Assembly (NCBI RefSeq): GCF_001522545.3
Contig: NC_031777.1
Span: forward strand, 725,074-789,073
DNA: 64,000 bases
Reading direction: 5' to 3'
Source: Parus major
Taxonomy: Eukaryota > Chordata > Aves > Passeriformes > Paridae
Shown: one piece after another, positions 1 to 13,200 of the stretch
How the letters are laid out: each line of letters starts with the position of its first letter
Numbering within the stretch: position 1 is the stretch's first letter
The notes under the pieces: model-generated
What the model was told of the DNA's origin: nothing
Database searches by the model: none
The model's input: only the letters and a program-made list of their open reading frames with translations
Program-made: the position numbers and the translations under genes

Positions 1-250
1 GGACACTCGCGCTCCTCCCACAAGCGCCCAGGCTGCTGCTTCCCCGCAAAATCTGTCGAAGAGAAGGAACAGAAGGAAGGAGAAACTCTCCGGAGTCCCG
101 CACCGCAAGGGAGAGACGCAGCCCAGGAGTTCTCCCCAGCAGGAGGATGCAGAACCGGCCCCGAGCGGGATGCGGGGGAATCGCTCCGTTCCTTGGGTAT
201 CCCACCCTTGCTTTGGCAGCTCTGCAGGGCGTGGAAGAAAAGTAAAGTAA
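1..250. other. CpG-rich patch at the left edge
   Basis: This stretch is much richer in G+C and CpG than the 5 kb that follow, with clusters such as ccggagtcccgcaccgc. It may be the edge of a CpG island or of an exon lying outside the window. A short plus-strand frame of about 32 codons starts at 146 but has nothing to support it. Human synteny would place FASLG on this side of SUCO, yet no FASLG-like sequence is visible. Function unknown. Confidence 0.4.
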
Positions 251-3200
251 AAGCGAAAGCTTCAGTGAGAAGAGGAAGAGCCTGAGCAAAGCTGCCCCCA
301 GCAGAGCCAGCTCAGGGATCTGCCCTTCTGCCTTCCAAGGAAAAACTCGGAATTTTTGCTGCGAGGGCCAGCACTTGTAAGAGATCATTACAATATCTTA
401 ATGAAAAGAGAAATTTCCATTCCCATTTCTCAGTTTCCATTCCTCCGTTATTGCAGATTTCTATGGGGAACAGTGAGATTTTCCCCACAGATTTACAGGT
501 GTGCACAGGTGATTATAAACATTTTTTCTTGCACTTCACAGCCTTGTGCTGAAGCGTGCACTTGTATGGGGCAGTGTTAAAAAAAAAAGGAGATGCTTAA
601 CATAAGAAAAAAGTGGAGATTTGTCTCCTGTGGCTGAAGGAAGCAATCACAACACACAGGCTTTGATCTTGAACATCAAAACTGGGGTCTGAAAAGGGCA
701 CATTTGAACTTTTACAAAGCCAGAGGGTCACAGGATGGCTTTGCCTGGAGAGGATCCACTTCCACATTTTGCTGACACTGTGTTAATGCCAACAGCTTAC
801 TGAGGTGGGATTGAGGAGAGAGCAGCAGTTTCCCTTAAATGTCAAAAGTGTTCTTACTCCACACCCACTGCTTCCCACTTTCACAAAGATGCTTTTTTAA
901 AGGGTGGGTGAGAGGGAGGGACAGGGAAACCAACTGAAGCCATTTCAGCTGCACCTTCTTTTTTTAATGCCCAGATCAAGAGCCTGCTAATACCCCATGT
1001 GGTGGCACACCAAAGATTGGGGCTATTTTACCATCAAAAAAGATGCTTAGTGCACAACATGCTTCCAGGGACCTCCCCTGCTGTCACTCTCCATTTTCCT
1101 GTGTCTTTTTGACACTGACTGGAAGATGATGCAGGGCTGTGTCTGCACGGCACATCAGGATCACAGAGCCACAGGATGGCTGAGGGTGGGAGAACTCTGG
1201 AGATCCTCTAGTCCAAAAAAAGAAAAAGCAGGTTCTGCTGCTCAAATGGCACAGGACATTAACAGGACTACTGAAATAATTTGCTGTAGGTGGGCACTTC
1301 AGTCAGGTGAATTTTGCTAGAAGGCTTGGAGCCAGAATTTAGACAAGGCTGAGCCCTCTTAACATGTGAGGCAAGGACAGCTGGGCAGGAAAATAAAGCA
1401 TAAGGAGGGGTGTGAGATTTGCCTCCACCACCCTCTCCCCCTCTTGAACCTGCCTGTACACCCTGTTTCCAGCAGCCCTATTCCTTTGAACAGGAAGGAA
1501 TATTTTCCAGTGGAAACACATTCCATAACCCTCATCAGAGAGTTGTTCCCCCTTTACCAAACCAACAGAAAACATTACAGAGACTGCAGAAGAGGATTTG
1601 CTCAGAAGAACGCTCTCCATCCCCCATTCACCCACAGAGGAGAGGTGGGAGCTCTTATTAACAAGACACAATTATGCTAGAGCTGATGGCAGAGAATCCA
1701 GTTTGGATTTGGGGACAGAAGGATGAAACAGCCAAAAAACCAGCTGAAACAGCCAAAAAAAGAAGCAGGACTTGAACAATGATCCAGATCTAACACTTGA
1801 CAGAAAAGAAACCCTGAAACTCAGAACAAAAAGTGAAGTGTGAAACTCTGTGTAGGAGAGACCCTTGCAGTGTTTTGGACAGAGTCTGTCTGGAATCAAT
1901 TAACAAATATTTCCTATTGCACTAATGACTAGTGGAAATGTTAAAAAGCAACTCTTGAAAGCCAACAGGGCTGTGGGAGTTACACCCAAAAGCAACTGAG
2001 AAAGTTGCTCAAACTTGGCTTATTCGCCTTCAAAAACACAGGATTCAAAATCATGAGGACAGAGAATTGAATCAGAAGAAAACAAGGCAAGAAACCAAGA
2101 GTGCAGATCAAGCTCTTTGGGTAGAAAACAGTGTGCTAGAAAGAAAATCAGTCTTTAGCTGAGGCTCCTCAGCTGGACACGAGCTCACAGGCTCCTCTGA
2201 GAGCTCACACACAGCTACAAACACTGCTGGAAATCACTTTACAAGTCTTTGTTCAACTCCAGAGAGGAAGGTGAACAACAACTGAACTTCTGGAAGAAGT
2301 TGCAGGAACTGTTGGACAGAAAGGAGGTTCAAATCTGTCTGTTCAAGAGCAGATTGGCAGGGAGGAATGGACAGTGTGTGGAAAACTTGTGAAGAGAGGG
2401 ATGATTTCCAGCAGAAATTAATTAAAGAGCTCTTTAATCTCACAGAATAAATGCCTCCCAGGGAGCCACGAATTGTGAGCCAAATCTGAAGGAGTTTGAA
2501 CCAAAAGTTGGATTTTTGACAGAGCACTGGGATGGATGCTCGAGAGAGCTGCCTCCAAAGGGAGAGGACTCTGAAGCCTCAGAGGGGTGTGGAAGGCACC
2601 AGGACCCACCCAGCCTTTGCAGTTAGCACCATCTTCACATCATTTTCTTTATCACATCTTTATTAACAGTCAGGTTTCTCAAATAAGGGAGATGCTTTTC
2701 ATTTCCTCAACAACTGCTCTCCTTGCTCAGAGCACGTGTTGCACACTTAAAGCCATGGCAAGGACATTCAGATATTCACACTCAGGAAGAGGTTTTAAAA
2801 TCAACTGGCTCTAGAGTGCTTAACACATCCCTCTCCTTCTCCCTGAGTCCAAGGAGCAGCCAGAAGCCCTAAATTCAGCAAATGAGGGCTCTGTCCTGAG
2901 GTGAGAGAGAATCCAGGGAGCCAAAGCAGATGAGGAAAAGAGGAGTGATTTAAATATTGCTCTGCTGCTTTTGTGCCTGTGCTAAGTGCAGGGAAATGAG
3001 GTAGGGTGGTTCTGAGGAACAGAGCAGCAACAAGGAGCTGTGGCCAGCTGTGAGGAGGAGCAAGAGAACGTGCAGGTGTCCAGTTCCTGTCCCCCCTGTG
3101 CTGAAGGGAGGTCAGGACATCCCCAAACCCTTCTGCAAGGTCTGTGCCCTGCCCCAGCCTCTGGGCACAAAGCCAGCCCTGGCAAACTCCAGCTGGCTCT

Positions 3201-5380
3201 GCTGGACAGTTTTATTTCTTTTTGGGAGCAGCCAGTCTCAGCCCATTCCAAATTCTGACTGTGTCATTACAGCTCACAGAAGCTTCAGTAGCTGCCCCCA
3301 GTTATTTTTCTGGGAAAAGAGAAATAGCAGGCAGGGATTGCTGTTTGCTGTGAGCTCACAGAGAGCCCTGCAGCTGGATGGAGGCTCCAACCACATCAAA
3401 CAAGGGAGAAAAACAAACCCCAAGGTGGCAAACGTTTCTTTTCCATCTCCAGGTCTGCAAGGGGCAGAGTTCAGCTCCTCTCCATGGCCTCCCAAAAGCT
3501 GCCCTGCTGTGTGGGAGCTCCTGGTGGTTCCCACAGAAAGCCTGGGAAGCTTCTTACAAATCTATTCTGCTTAAAATTAGAGAAGGGGTAAGAAAGCTGA
3601 GTTTCAGCACATCTTCCTGAGCTAAGCTTTTATCTGTCACAAAGCCCAGCTGCAGCAGCTGCTGCTGTTGGACACTCAGGGTTTCCAGATGAGACACCCT
3701 GGGTGTCACAGCACTCTGTGGGCAGGGCTCTCCACTCCACTGTTCCAAACCAAGTGGAACATGTTGGTGGTGAATTAAGCAGAACCTGCTAAGCTGTTCC
3801 ACCTCGTGCTAAGGTGGCAGAAGCCACACACCACCTTAGGTTTGGGTTTTCTGCTTACATCACCACACAGAATCTGGCAGAATCTGTGTATTTAGAAAAG
3901 CCTGGATTTCCACTGGTATTTAATGTATATAACCTAAACAATTTGCTTTGGCAAACAGCAAATCACTTACACAAGGTCTGTGTTTGTACCCATCCACGTG
4001 GAAACCTTCACATTGAAGGTATTTTTGACCTTGGGAAGGACACCATCCTCACTCCAGCACACACACACTGGCTTCTGGCTGTTTTACACCAACAGCTGTC
4101 CAACTAAGACTGTCACAGAAGAATTTGAGATGTATGAACTGTCTTCATTAGAAACTATTAGCCCTGCACAAAGTCTATGACCAATTTAAGAGACTCAATT
4201 CCAAAGAAACAAATTTTAAAAGCTGGACTGTGTGACATTAACAAAACTGAAAGTAAAATATGACTCAAGAGCCCACATAAAAGGAAAAGATTAGGCAATA
4301 ATAACCTGATGGTAAGAAAATCTTTTTATAAAAAGTGGTTACAGATAACTAAAAGGGAGGCAGCAGCAGGTGGAAGCTGTGGTTCAATCTCCAATCTCTT
4401 ACCAGAACACTCTCAAGTGTGCAAAAGCATAACTGGCCCTGTAGGTTCCTTCAGATGTTCTATTCCCATGGCAGTTCCCATGTGTTCATTACAGGACAAG
4501 CTTCAGCACTGGTGTTTTTCCACAGAATGCATCAACTCCTTAATCCTAAATCAGGCCCTGTTTTTAAAATTTCTGGAGAGAGAGAGAGAGAGGGGCTGTT
4601 TAGAGAATTCAGTCAGGTGAAAAGCCCAGTGGTTGTCTGGGCAATAAAGGTACACGTGCTTCTAATGAGTGATGTATCAAGAGAAGGAGTAAATAAAGTA
4701 AATAGAAGAAACCCACGCTTCCCCCCTCCCCCAAAACACCCAACACTCTCCTCCCTCAGCCAACTCCACATTCAGTTCTATTTTGAAATCCCAGTGCTGT
4801 GACAAAGCAGAGTCCTGAGCCACTCAAGTGAAAACTCCGTGCTGGGGAGGTCTCCTGTGACAAGCAGATGCTGGCCAGCCTGGGAATTTGGAATTTGGCT
4901 GCACACAGTCCTGCTGGGCTTTAACAGAAATAATTCAGAGGGGGAGGGAGCAGTAAGGGGCAAACTTCAAGCTGAAAACTCCAGTTTTGAGTAATTCTCT
5001 GAACTTTCAGGGCCTTTTGTATCCTTCCCAAGCCTTAGCTCTGAGTAGCAAGAGGTCACTTCATGGAGGTCTTCTCACCAAAAGCCACCACAGGCAGGGA
5101 TGTCCCAGGGCAAGGTGTGAGCTGATCTGCTGGAAACCTCTCCCAAAGCTCCACAGTTCCTGCCCTTATGGACAAAGCACCACTCAACCCTCAGAATCCA
5201 CTCCCCCACATTTTTCTTTATTTAATTAGAAAAACACATCTAGGCTGACAAGTTTATGAAGTCCTTACACAGCCCAAAGGATCCCAAGTCCTAGTCCTGG
5301 ACTGAAATTTTAAGACTACTCCTTCACAAAGAATGTAAGCCACAAGTTTCATTTTCAAAGGAAAAAAAATGCCAGTAAAT
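251..5380. other. Intergenic region downstream of SUCO
   Basis: No frame here is longer than about 175 codons, and none resembles a known protein or has exon-like splice borders. The region holds a CR1-like fragment near 1,150-1,260, a short GA microsatellite near 4,576-4,594, and a second TTTATT (AATAAA on the minus strand) at 5,217-5,222 that could serve as a distal SUCO poly(A) signal. Confidence 0.6.
1150..1260 (-). mobile_element. CR1 LINE fragment (probable)
   Basis: The sequence around 1,157-1,215 (cacaggatggctgagggtgg ... ctctggagatcctctagtcc) resembles the 3' end of avian CR1 retroposons read in antisense. Only the last 100 bp or so is recognisable and no reading frame remains. The borders are approximate. 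The assignment rests on remembered consensus, not on a search. Confidence 0.65.
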
Positions 5381-6840
5381 GAAAGACAAAGTGTTCAGAT
5401 TTATTTGGAAATTCACAGTTTCTAATGGCACTACAGCTCTGTAGTTACATACTCTTGCTCCACAACGTTGGATGCTGCACTCTGGTGGTATGAATTTTCT
5501 TCATCCAGGTTTGACATCCTTCCAAATTCATGTTCAACACGTCTGGTTCATGTGCTCTGACTGGCTAATTGTGCAGATCAACTCTGAAAGTGTATCACTT
5601 TAAAGTACTCATAAACTAACAAGAAAGCAGCAAAAAACCAAAGGCTTTAAATAAGTCACATTACATACAATACCCAGGAAAGGCATTAGATCTGTTAGAA
5701 AGGGTACCACTAAAAGTGCTCAATAAGTTAACTTATTTTGTACAACGTGAACCTGTAACACCTGTCAAAAGGAATAACATTTGGTTCCACTCACTCAGAA
5801 CCACACTCAACAACAGTTCAGCAACCACACATCCTATAGTATCCAAATACACAGTCACAGTCAAAATAAAAAACACTTGAGTATGAAATACCAGCCATAC
5901 CAACACTGCACATTTGTTAGCCAATACAAAAGCAAACATTATGGAAACATCTGCTGTGAAACAGCCCAAAGGCTGAGACTCCCAGCCTTGCCAAACTCAA
6001 CACGCCCAGAGCAGGCTCAGAGAATGCAGCCTCACATTCTTCAGCACAACAGCAGTGAGCACTCCTCATCCTCCTCCTCCAGAGAGCTGCAGCAGGCCAT
6101 TCAGGTGACAAATGCATTCCTCAGCCTCAGATTCCATCACCAACAGGAAATCCTGAAGAGCCACTGTCACTGATTTTGCACATCAGAGTAAGATTGTGAC
6201 TGAAGGTGCAGGTAAACACAACTGCCATCCCTGGTGAGAGATTTTCCTCAACAGAGTTTGCAAAACAAGAACCTAGTCAGGCAAGTCCATCTCTTGGTAT
6301 TTTTACAGTATCCAGTCCACATTACTGAGTCCAGCTGAAGGCCAACACATGTCCCTTTACAGCACTGTAGTGTTGCATCTTCAAAAAAAGCTAGAGAAAT
6401 TACAAAATAAATCAAATGACAAACAATTGTATCTCCCCTCTTCCAGTGGCATTATAAATAGACAAAAGGCACATAAATATGGGAAGGTGCAAGAAATAGG
6501 AACAAAGCTAAAGGAAGAGGATTAGGCTTTTATCCCTATTCCACCCAACAAACTGGGTTTCAAAAAATCTCTGCCCCAGGAACTGTGAATAAAAACCTTT
6601 ATAAAATGAACCCTGCCCTCCCTCCCCCCCAAAGCTGTTCTCATAGGAAATTATCAGCCTTGTAAAGCTGCAGCTTATAGCCAAGATTGACACAATCCCA
6701 TCTATTTAAAAAGGCAGAAACCAAATTTCTGAATACTTTCCAATGAGTTGAGCTCTTCGTCTCCCACTATCCTCCCACAGAATACCACAGACTGTTCTCA
6801 AACGAACAAACACTCTCCTGTTTGAGAAGTTCAGCTAGGT
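5380..6840 (-). other. SUCO: SUCO 3' untranslated region
   Basis: This is the sequence between the SUCO stop codon and the first AATAAA on the minus strand. It has no coding potential and contains several A/T-rich blocks. The length of about 1.45 kb is an inference from the poly(A) signal; no transcript evidence is available. Confidence 0.65.
5400..5405 (-). terminator. SUCO: Poly(A) signal of SUCO
   Basis: The plus-strand TTTATT reads AATAAA on the minus strand, about 1.44 kb past the SUCO stop codon. It is followed on the minus strand by a U-rich and GU-containing stretch, as expected downstream of a cleavage site. It is the first canonical hexamer I saw after the stop codon. Another copy lies at 5,217-5,222. 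Confidence 0.7.
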
Positions 6841-7287
6841 TTAGATGTGTCCAGAGACTGTCGTGACACCGAGTGTTCCCACTGTTATATCTTTGTTTCC
6901 TTTGATTATGTCATGCAGGCTTGGCATCGACCCTGACTTAGTCTGTATTAGAGTTTTTATGAGCTTCCCTTGGTCTGAAACTTTGGACCGCCTTCGTTTT
7001 ATAGCTCTCTTCTCAGTTTTTGTCTTTTGGGTCTGGCCGTTGCACAGGCTCGTGCACGCCGAGATGCCGCAGAAATAGGACTCGTCCGACTGCGACGACG
7101 TCTCGGAGCTCCCTTCGGAGGGAGGGCCCTTGTAGGAAGAGTGATAAACCTCCCCAATGTTAGAGAAGTCCCTCTGGTTCGTGAAGGGCTTCCTTCCTTT
7201 GATCTCCCCGTTGGCTATGGGCTGCAGGGCCTCTGTTGTGGGCTTAATAGTCTCTGGTTTTTCACTTTTGTACTTGCAACGCTTCTT
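6841..7287 (-). CDS. SUCO: SUCO exon 24 (C-terminus and stop)
   Basis: Codes for residues 1101-1248, from [16 protein letters not shown] to TVSGHI and [23 protein letters not shown] and [17 protein letters not shown] are nearly invariant. The acceptor is gtgctttcag|AAG. The tail is rich in Ser, Lys and Arg. The open frame continues upstream into the intron, but those residues are not part of the protein. Confidence 0.97.
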   Translation of the reverse strand, partial: KKRCKYKSEKPETIKPTTEALQPIANGEIKGRKPFTNQRDFSNIGEVYHSSYKGPPSEGSSETSSQSDESYFCGISACTSLCNGQTQKTKTEKRAIKRRRSKVSDQGKLIKTLIQTKSGSMPSLHDIIKGNKDITVGTLGVTTVSGHI

Positions 7288-10200
7288 CTGAAAGCACAAG
7301 TGAAAAGAAAGAACTGGTGAGGTTCTGAGATGTGCAGCACCTGCCAGCACAGACACCTCAGCCCCACCAGCTCCCTCCCCACAGGGTGAGGTTGTACCTT
7401 CTTCTCTGGGGAAAACTTCAGGGGCTCCACAATGTACAGATCCTCTGGATCCACTGCAAGACACAGAACAGACACTCAACAGTGCTGACACTGCCAGCCC
7501 AGAGCAACACAGTCCCAACTAAACAGCAGCATGACAAAATACTCCACTGAGCAGGAACATTTTTCCCCTCTCTCCCCTTGTTAATTAAGTTCATTAAGAG
7601 AGGCACAACAAAACACTGAAGTGAAGTCAGCACACAGAGAAATTCCCCTGTGCCATCATGGCAGCTGTCAGTGACACACACTTCAAAACCTCTGCATTTC
7701 TCAGTTATGGCTATGGGAGAGGTGCAACAAACAGGGAAAAGGAAGAGTCAGTGAGTGTTGAAGTCTAGGAAAACAAACTGCTCCCAGTGTAAGAGTTTCA
7801 TGTGCAGCCTGCCCCTGACAACACAGATGTCAAATGCTCACACTGATGTGAGACCAGCAGGGAGAATTTGAGGAAAAAAAAAAATAGTGTTCATGGCATC
7901 ACACTGCCAACTCAAGAGTTCTAGTGGAGTTTTAGTCACAGAACAAAAACCTGGGAGGCAAGTTCACTGCACACAGAAGAGCTGTGTCAGCAGCTTGCTT
8001 GGTAGCTCCTGTGACCTGCAACACTTGCTTTTGCATGACACTCATGGCCTAAGAAATCAAAATTCAGTTGTCTGAAATCTACGACAAATACTGCAAAGAT
8101 CAGATCATTCCTCATACCCAAGCCAAGATAAACTCTCTAAGTTTTCTTACTCAAGTTGCTAAATTTGAATCCTAAATACCTGCCAAGTTTCAGACACAGG
8201 CTATCAGGACTTCAGAGAAGTAGGACACTCAGACTTCCCACGTCTGGCATTTCCAAGAGAAAAAAAAAAAAGCTACTTTCTGCAAGCTTCACAGTTCTGC
8301 AGACCTGAGTGCCTGCACTGAGTGCTCCTAACCCCAAAAAACCATCTGCACAGCAGAATGTATCTGTAGCAAAAGTTGCATTTAAGGTTTTAGCATAATC
8401 CAGCACAGTTCTGTGAGTATTTAGGAACTTGTTCACAAACCAGCTTACCTTACAGAACACATACATGAACCACACACACACTGTGCAGCACTAAGAGCAA
8501 CACCACAGACCACATGCATGATATCAATAATACCTTCTTTACCAGCTAGCTGAAAAGACTGGGATCTGACCAGTGGAAGGGAAGTTCTTCTTTTCAAATT
8601 CATATCATCATAGGAAGAGAAACACCTAGGAAATTCCAGAAAAGTTTTTTTAGCACGTTTTTCTCAGGATTTTGTCAAGTACATTTCTCATTAAAAATCA
8701 TTCTTGGCAGAAAGACAGAACTGTTGGCTGAGGTGCCCAAGAAAGCCTGGCTAACAGACACAGTGCTGTGTTTGCTACAAGTTATTAAGGCTTGTTTTTC
8801 AAGTGCAGAAGCCCCAAAATGCTCCTAGGAGACTTTGCTAGCAATTCTGAGTGTGCAGAAAGAAAACTCAGAATCAAAGCAGATGTGCCAGTAACAGGAA
8901 GAATATAATATAAACAATAAAAACTGCAAGAATAATTAAATTTCAAATAGAAATACATTACCTTTTGGGGCTAGGGTAGTGATTGCTTTTGGGAATTTTT
9001 GAGAGGTAATCTTCACAGAACTGGGAAGGGCTCCTGCATCGCTGCACAAAAAGCACCAAGCCCAGAATGAGGCAGAGAAGCAGAGAAATCACCAGGTAAG
9101 TCTGGCGATCAGAAACCTGCAGGGATTTGAGACAACTGTTGAGGACAAAACAATCCCATGATAATGCCATTCTTATGTTTTAAGCTCTAAAAGACAAATG
9201 CTACGTTCTCAACTTGCTTTTCTTTAATTTCACTCAACAACTGCTTGTATCTGAGTAACTTTCCAGAGGTTTGATGCTGTCTATTGGCTGTGCAGATTTG
9301 AGGAGCAAAGGCTGAATCCCACTAGCTGCTAACAGGACAAGAATCTCCAATATCAGCATAACTAGAGAAGATGCCAGCCCCTGCAAAGAGCATCCAAAGC
9401 TCCCTGAAAGCAATACACTTCCCATAAGAAAGCTCAGAAAGGAACTTCTCTGATTCACAGCTGACATGGATGCAGTACTGTAAATCTGAACTGTGCTTTT
9501 TGTCAGTTGACACTGCAGTACTTCACAAAATGCCATTATAATCACTTGATTCAATGTGGTTTCACTGACCACAGCACTCAGAAACAGGAGCTTAGCCAGT
9601 CAGGCATCAAAGGAGGAGTCTCACCAAAGGGAGGTCTTTGGCAGCACGCACAAAATATAAAAGATCATGTTTATGGCACTGCTTCAAATGCCAGGCAGGC
9701 AGAACATAAACATTTGAGAGAAAATGTTCCTAATATTGTTGCCAAGATTTCCCTAATCTCTCTAAAGATGACAAGAGCCAGTGGGGGAAGGAGAAGAGTG
9801 CCTCAGCTCAGACTACAATCCTGGGGGCAAGTGGGACTTCAGAGCAGTAACTACAACAGATTTTGCTGTGCAAAAGCCAGCTCGTGTTACTCAAATTTGC
9901 AGCTAGAAGTTTCAGATAAAGTAGGCTGAAAGCAACACTACAGACAATTTAAAACTTCATTTGAAGACTCTGTTCTCTTCAAATAGAGATGTGATCACTC
10001 TGAATTGCCATTACCTCACGTTTCAGTTCTGCCACGGTCGCTGACAGATTGGAAGCCAGCTGGGTCATGTTGGTGAGCTGTGCTTGTAACTGCTGGATTG
10101 CCTCTGTCTGACGCTGATCCTGTGGTGAACAGAGTCATGGACATGCTGTCAGTGGCCAGGTTCCCACTGTCACATGCCCTCATGGCTACAGAATTAGTGT

Positions 10201-13200
10201 TCTGTCTGACACAGCAAGGCACTCAGCAGCCACACGGCCTATCCGGTGTTGTTTTCAACACAGCGGTCACGTAATTTATTTGTCAATTAACATTTCCTAA
10301 CATTATGCCAAGGGCATTTCATTAGAGACACTTGTGCTGTCCTCACCACGGGCAGAGGGAGCAGGCAGCTCCACACAGGCACTGGCAGGAGGCCAGAGAA
10401 CACACACACAGCTGCCCAGGCACAGCTCCAGTCTCAGGCTGATGAAATCAAGGACAGGAGCCCAGACCAGCCAGAACAGCTCCTTCCCAGCTAACAACTG
10501 CTCCTGGGAAGAGCCCTGACAGGACTCCATCCTCTGAGAAATTAAAGAAGGTGAGCACAACACCAGGGGGACTAACCTCAGACTGACCAGCACTCATACG
10601 CTTCAAAAAAAAACAAAACCCCAAAGCCAACCCAGAAAAGGCAACACATGAAAGTTGCCATTTTCTTCACTGCTCACAGATGAAGAAACTCCAGGCCCAG
10701 GACTGCACTTCAGAAACTTTCAGGCAGTTTGGGATCAAGTCTGCTATGCCACATGCACAGATGCTTTAATGATTGTTTAGCACAGCAGTTACTGCTCTGT
10801 TTCACAGCTGCTCAGGAAAGCCAGGAGGGCAGAGCAGGGAAAATCCACATTTTAAAGAATGAAGTAAAGTTTTTGTTACATGCAGCACATTTTTAAATGC
10901 ACACCTGGCCTAAGCCATTACTGTACCCCTCTGCCTTTCCATAGGCTTAGTCTCTTCAGCAGCAGGGAAACTGTCTATTGATACTTTAAATCAGATATGA
11001 AAAATTAACCAAGTTAAAAAAAGTGTTTTGAGTGCAGTTACAACCAAGAAACAAGGGGTGGAACTGACCTGGATAACTTTTTTCATTGACAAAGACATTG
11101 AAGAGTTTTAGCCATTACCAGCTGAAAACTGATCTTTTCTTCAAGTACAAAATCAGGAAACTGAGCTAAAAATGGCTTTATTCTGAAACAGCTGAGAACA
11201 TGTCTAAAAATCTAATTATGAAGAAAAATAGGGAAGCATGGAATGGATGCTTTCAAAAGGCAGATATACAGCTTAGCTGAAACAGGATTTCTGCACCTCT
11301 GTGCAGCTAATCATTAAAAGTAAACCTTTCTAACTAGGAAGACATCTCAGTACTCCACACAAATCATACCTGCTCTTCTGCTATTCTTGAGGTGTTCTGA
11401 AGTTTTATTATTGTTTTATTGAAAGCCTTCTGCATTTCTTCCATTTGTTTTCGGTACCTAAAACAGAAAGTGTTTAAGGCTGAAATATTAGTGCACAAAA
11501 CTCCTCAGCTTAGACTTGTCTTCAGAAAACATGACTATGCCAGCAAAAACCTCCTCTTTGCTCAAAGACCTTTATTTAAACATCAAGTGGTACCTGTTTT
11601 AAAAGTTCCACAAATAAAACAGATGTGCCTTTTGTTTTGGTTTTTTTTTCCCCCCAAGGTCATGCTCAAATCTATTTCAACAGCTTCAAGCTTAGTGCCA
11701 ATTTGCTGAATTCACTCTGGACTGTAAAATATAACTGTGAGCCCCTTCCTTGGAACCAATTCTGAAATGGGTTTCCCCATTCATTTCCCCACTCTCCTGT
11801 AGCTAAGGAACACCACAGATAAACACTAATACAGAGATATCCTTCACAGGAAACTCCTGATTCCCTCTCCATGGTCACTTACTCAACCAGAGTTACTACA
11901 GGGTATTTTAAGTAGAAACAGTTTAATAAAAAAGGCATTGTAGGTCTATGATGTTCAGTTAAAACACAGAAGGATATGCCCTTTTGTAGAAAGAATTATG
12001 GACAGGATTAGTGGTGACATCCTGACAACACTTTATTCTTCTAAAAAATCCACAGCAATATTCCTCAAAATAAAGCAAACAGGATTTTAGCTGAAATACA
12101 AAGAGCAAAGAAGCCCTGTCTCACACAGGGCAACTCAAAACTGCTGCCAAGGCTTGAGCCTTTGCTCAGTTTTCCCTAAATCTTTAAAGCTGTGATTTAT
12201 CCTCTGCCCAGCTTCCCTGGACTTCACAGCTGGACTGTTACCAGCCCTCCTCAGCCTCACCTCTGACTGAGCTCTTCCAAGTAGCGGCTGCTGAGGGACA
12301 TGTTCACTTCCAGGGCCTTGATGCGGTTGTTGAGGCGCATGAAGACGGATTCCTTCTGGTTGGATCCATGGACAAGGTTCCCGTTGGCATAGCCCAGCTC
12401 TGTGGAGTTCTGCAGCTCAGCATAGAAATCCGTGGCCGTTCTCTGCGGGCCCCCCGACACCGGAATCGCCATCAAAGCTTCCTCTGCTGCCTGCTCGTCC
12501 TCCTTGGACTCTGCAGCTACAGGAGACTCCACAGGAGGCACAACAGCTTTCTGCACTTCTGGAGTGCTCTCCTTTCCCTCCACAGCATCGCTGGCCACCA
12601 TGTCCACGGTGCTTTCAGCCTGCAGAACGGTCTCTGTAGGCTTTGCAATCACTGGAGTAACAACAGTGTCTCTTGTGCTCGTCTCCTTTACCTCAGTGGC
12701 CACGCTGGTCTCGGGGCTTTCTTCCACAACAGAGCTCTCTGCCTTTTCCACTTCAGTGCTGAGCTCTGGGACATCCACCTGGGGAGTCACCCTTGCTGCT
12801 ACCTGGTCTGAGTCTTCTTTTGGAGGCTCCAACACCATGTCTGCTGTGGGGGATGGCTTCACCTCAGAAGTAACCTCTAGGAGGAGGGACTGGGAGACAG
12901 TTTGAGGATGGCTTGGCTCCAGCTCAATGGACTCCGTGGTCTCATTACTGATCTCCTCATGGACTGCACTGAAGTCAACAGCAACAACAGGCCCCGGGGG
13001 TTTCTCAGCTCTGCTGTCCAGTTCTTCAGGCAGAGGCTCCTCTGCTGCTGTCTGGGCAGATTCTGTCAGAGCTGGCTCTGGCTGCTGCACATCCACAGGG
13101 AAGGGTGGCCTCTCCTCAGCTCCAGTTTTACTGCGCTGCCGATGCACGGCTGCTGCAACTGAGCACCACTTGAAGAGGTATTCTGAGAAGGTGGAAATGC

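Larger units (their letters stand above)
7454..12260 (-). other. SUCO: SUCO introns 18-22
   Basis: Introns 18 (11,458-12,260), 19 (10,120-11,369), 20 (9,117-10,014), 21 (8,626-8,961) and 22 (7,454-8,533) separate the exons listed above. I saw no further exon, RNA gene or recognisable transposon in them, only short A or T runs such as A-runs near 7,875 and 8,262. Confidence 0.7.

Noticed and set aside
1..300. FASLG exon 1 on the minus strand
   Set aside because: Expected from synteny, but no frame here has the proline-rich N-terminus or membrane segment of FASLG.
7288..7518. N-terminal extension of the frame that contains SUCO exon 24
   Set aside because: It is intron 23, exon 23 out of frame, and intron 22 sequence. 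The acceptor at 7,288-7,289 and the known protein show that exon 24 starts at 7,287.
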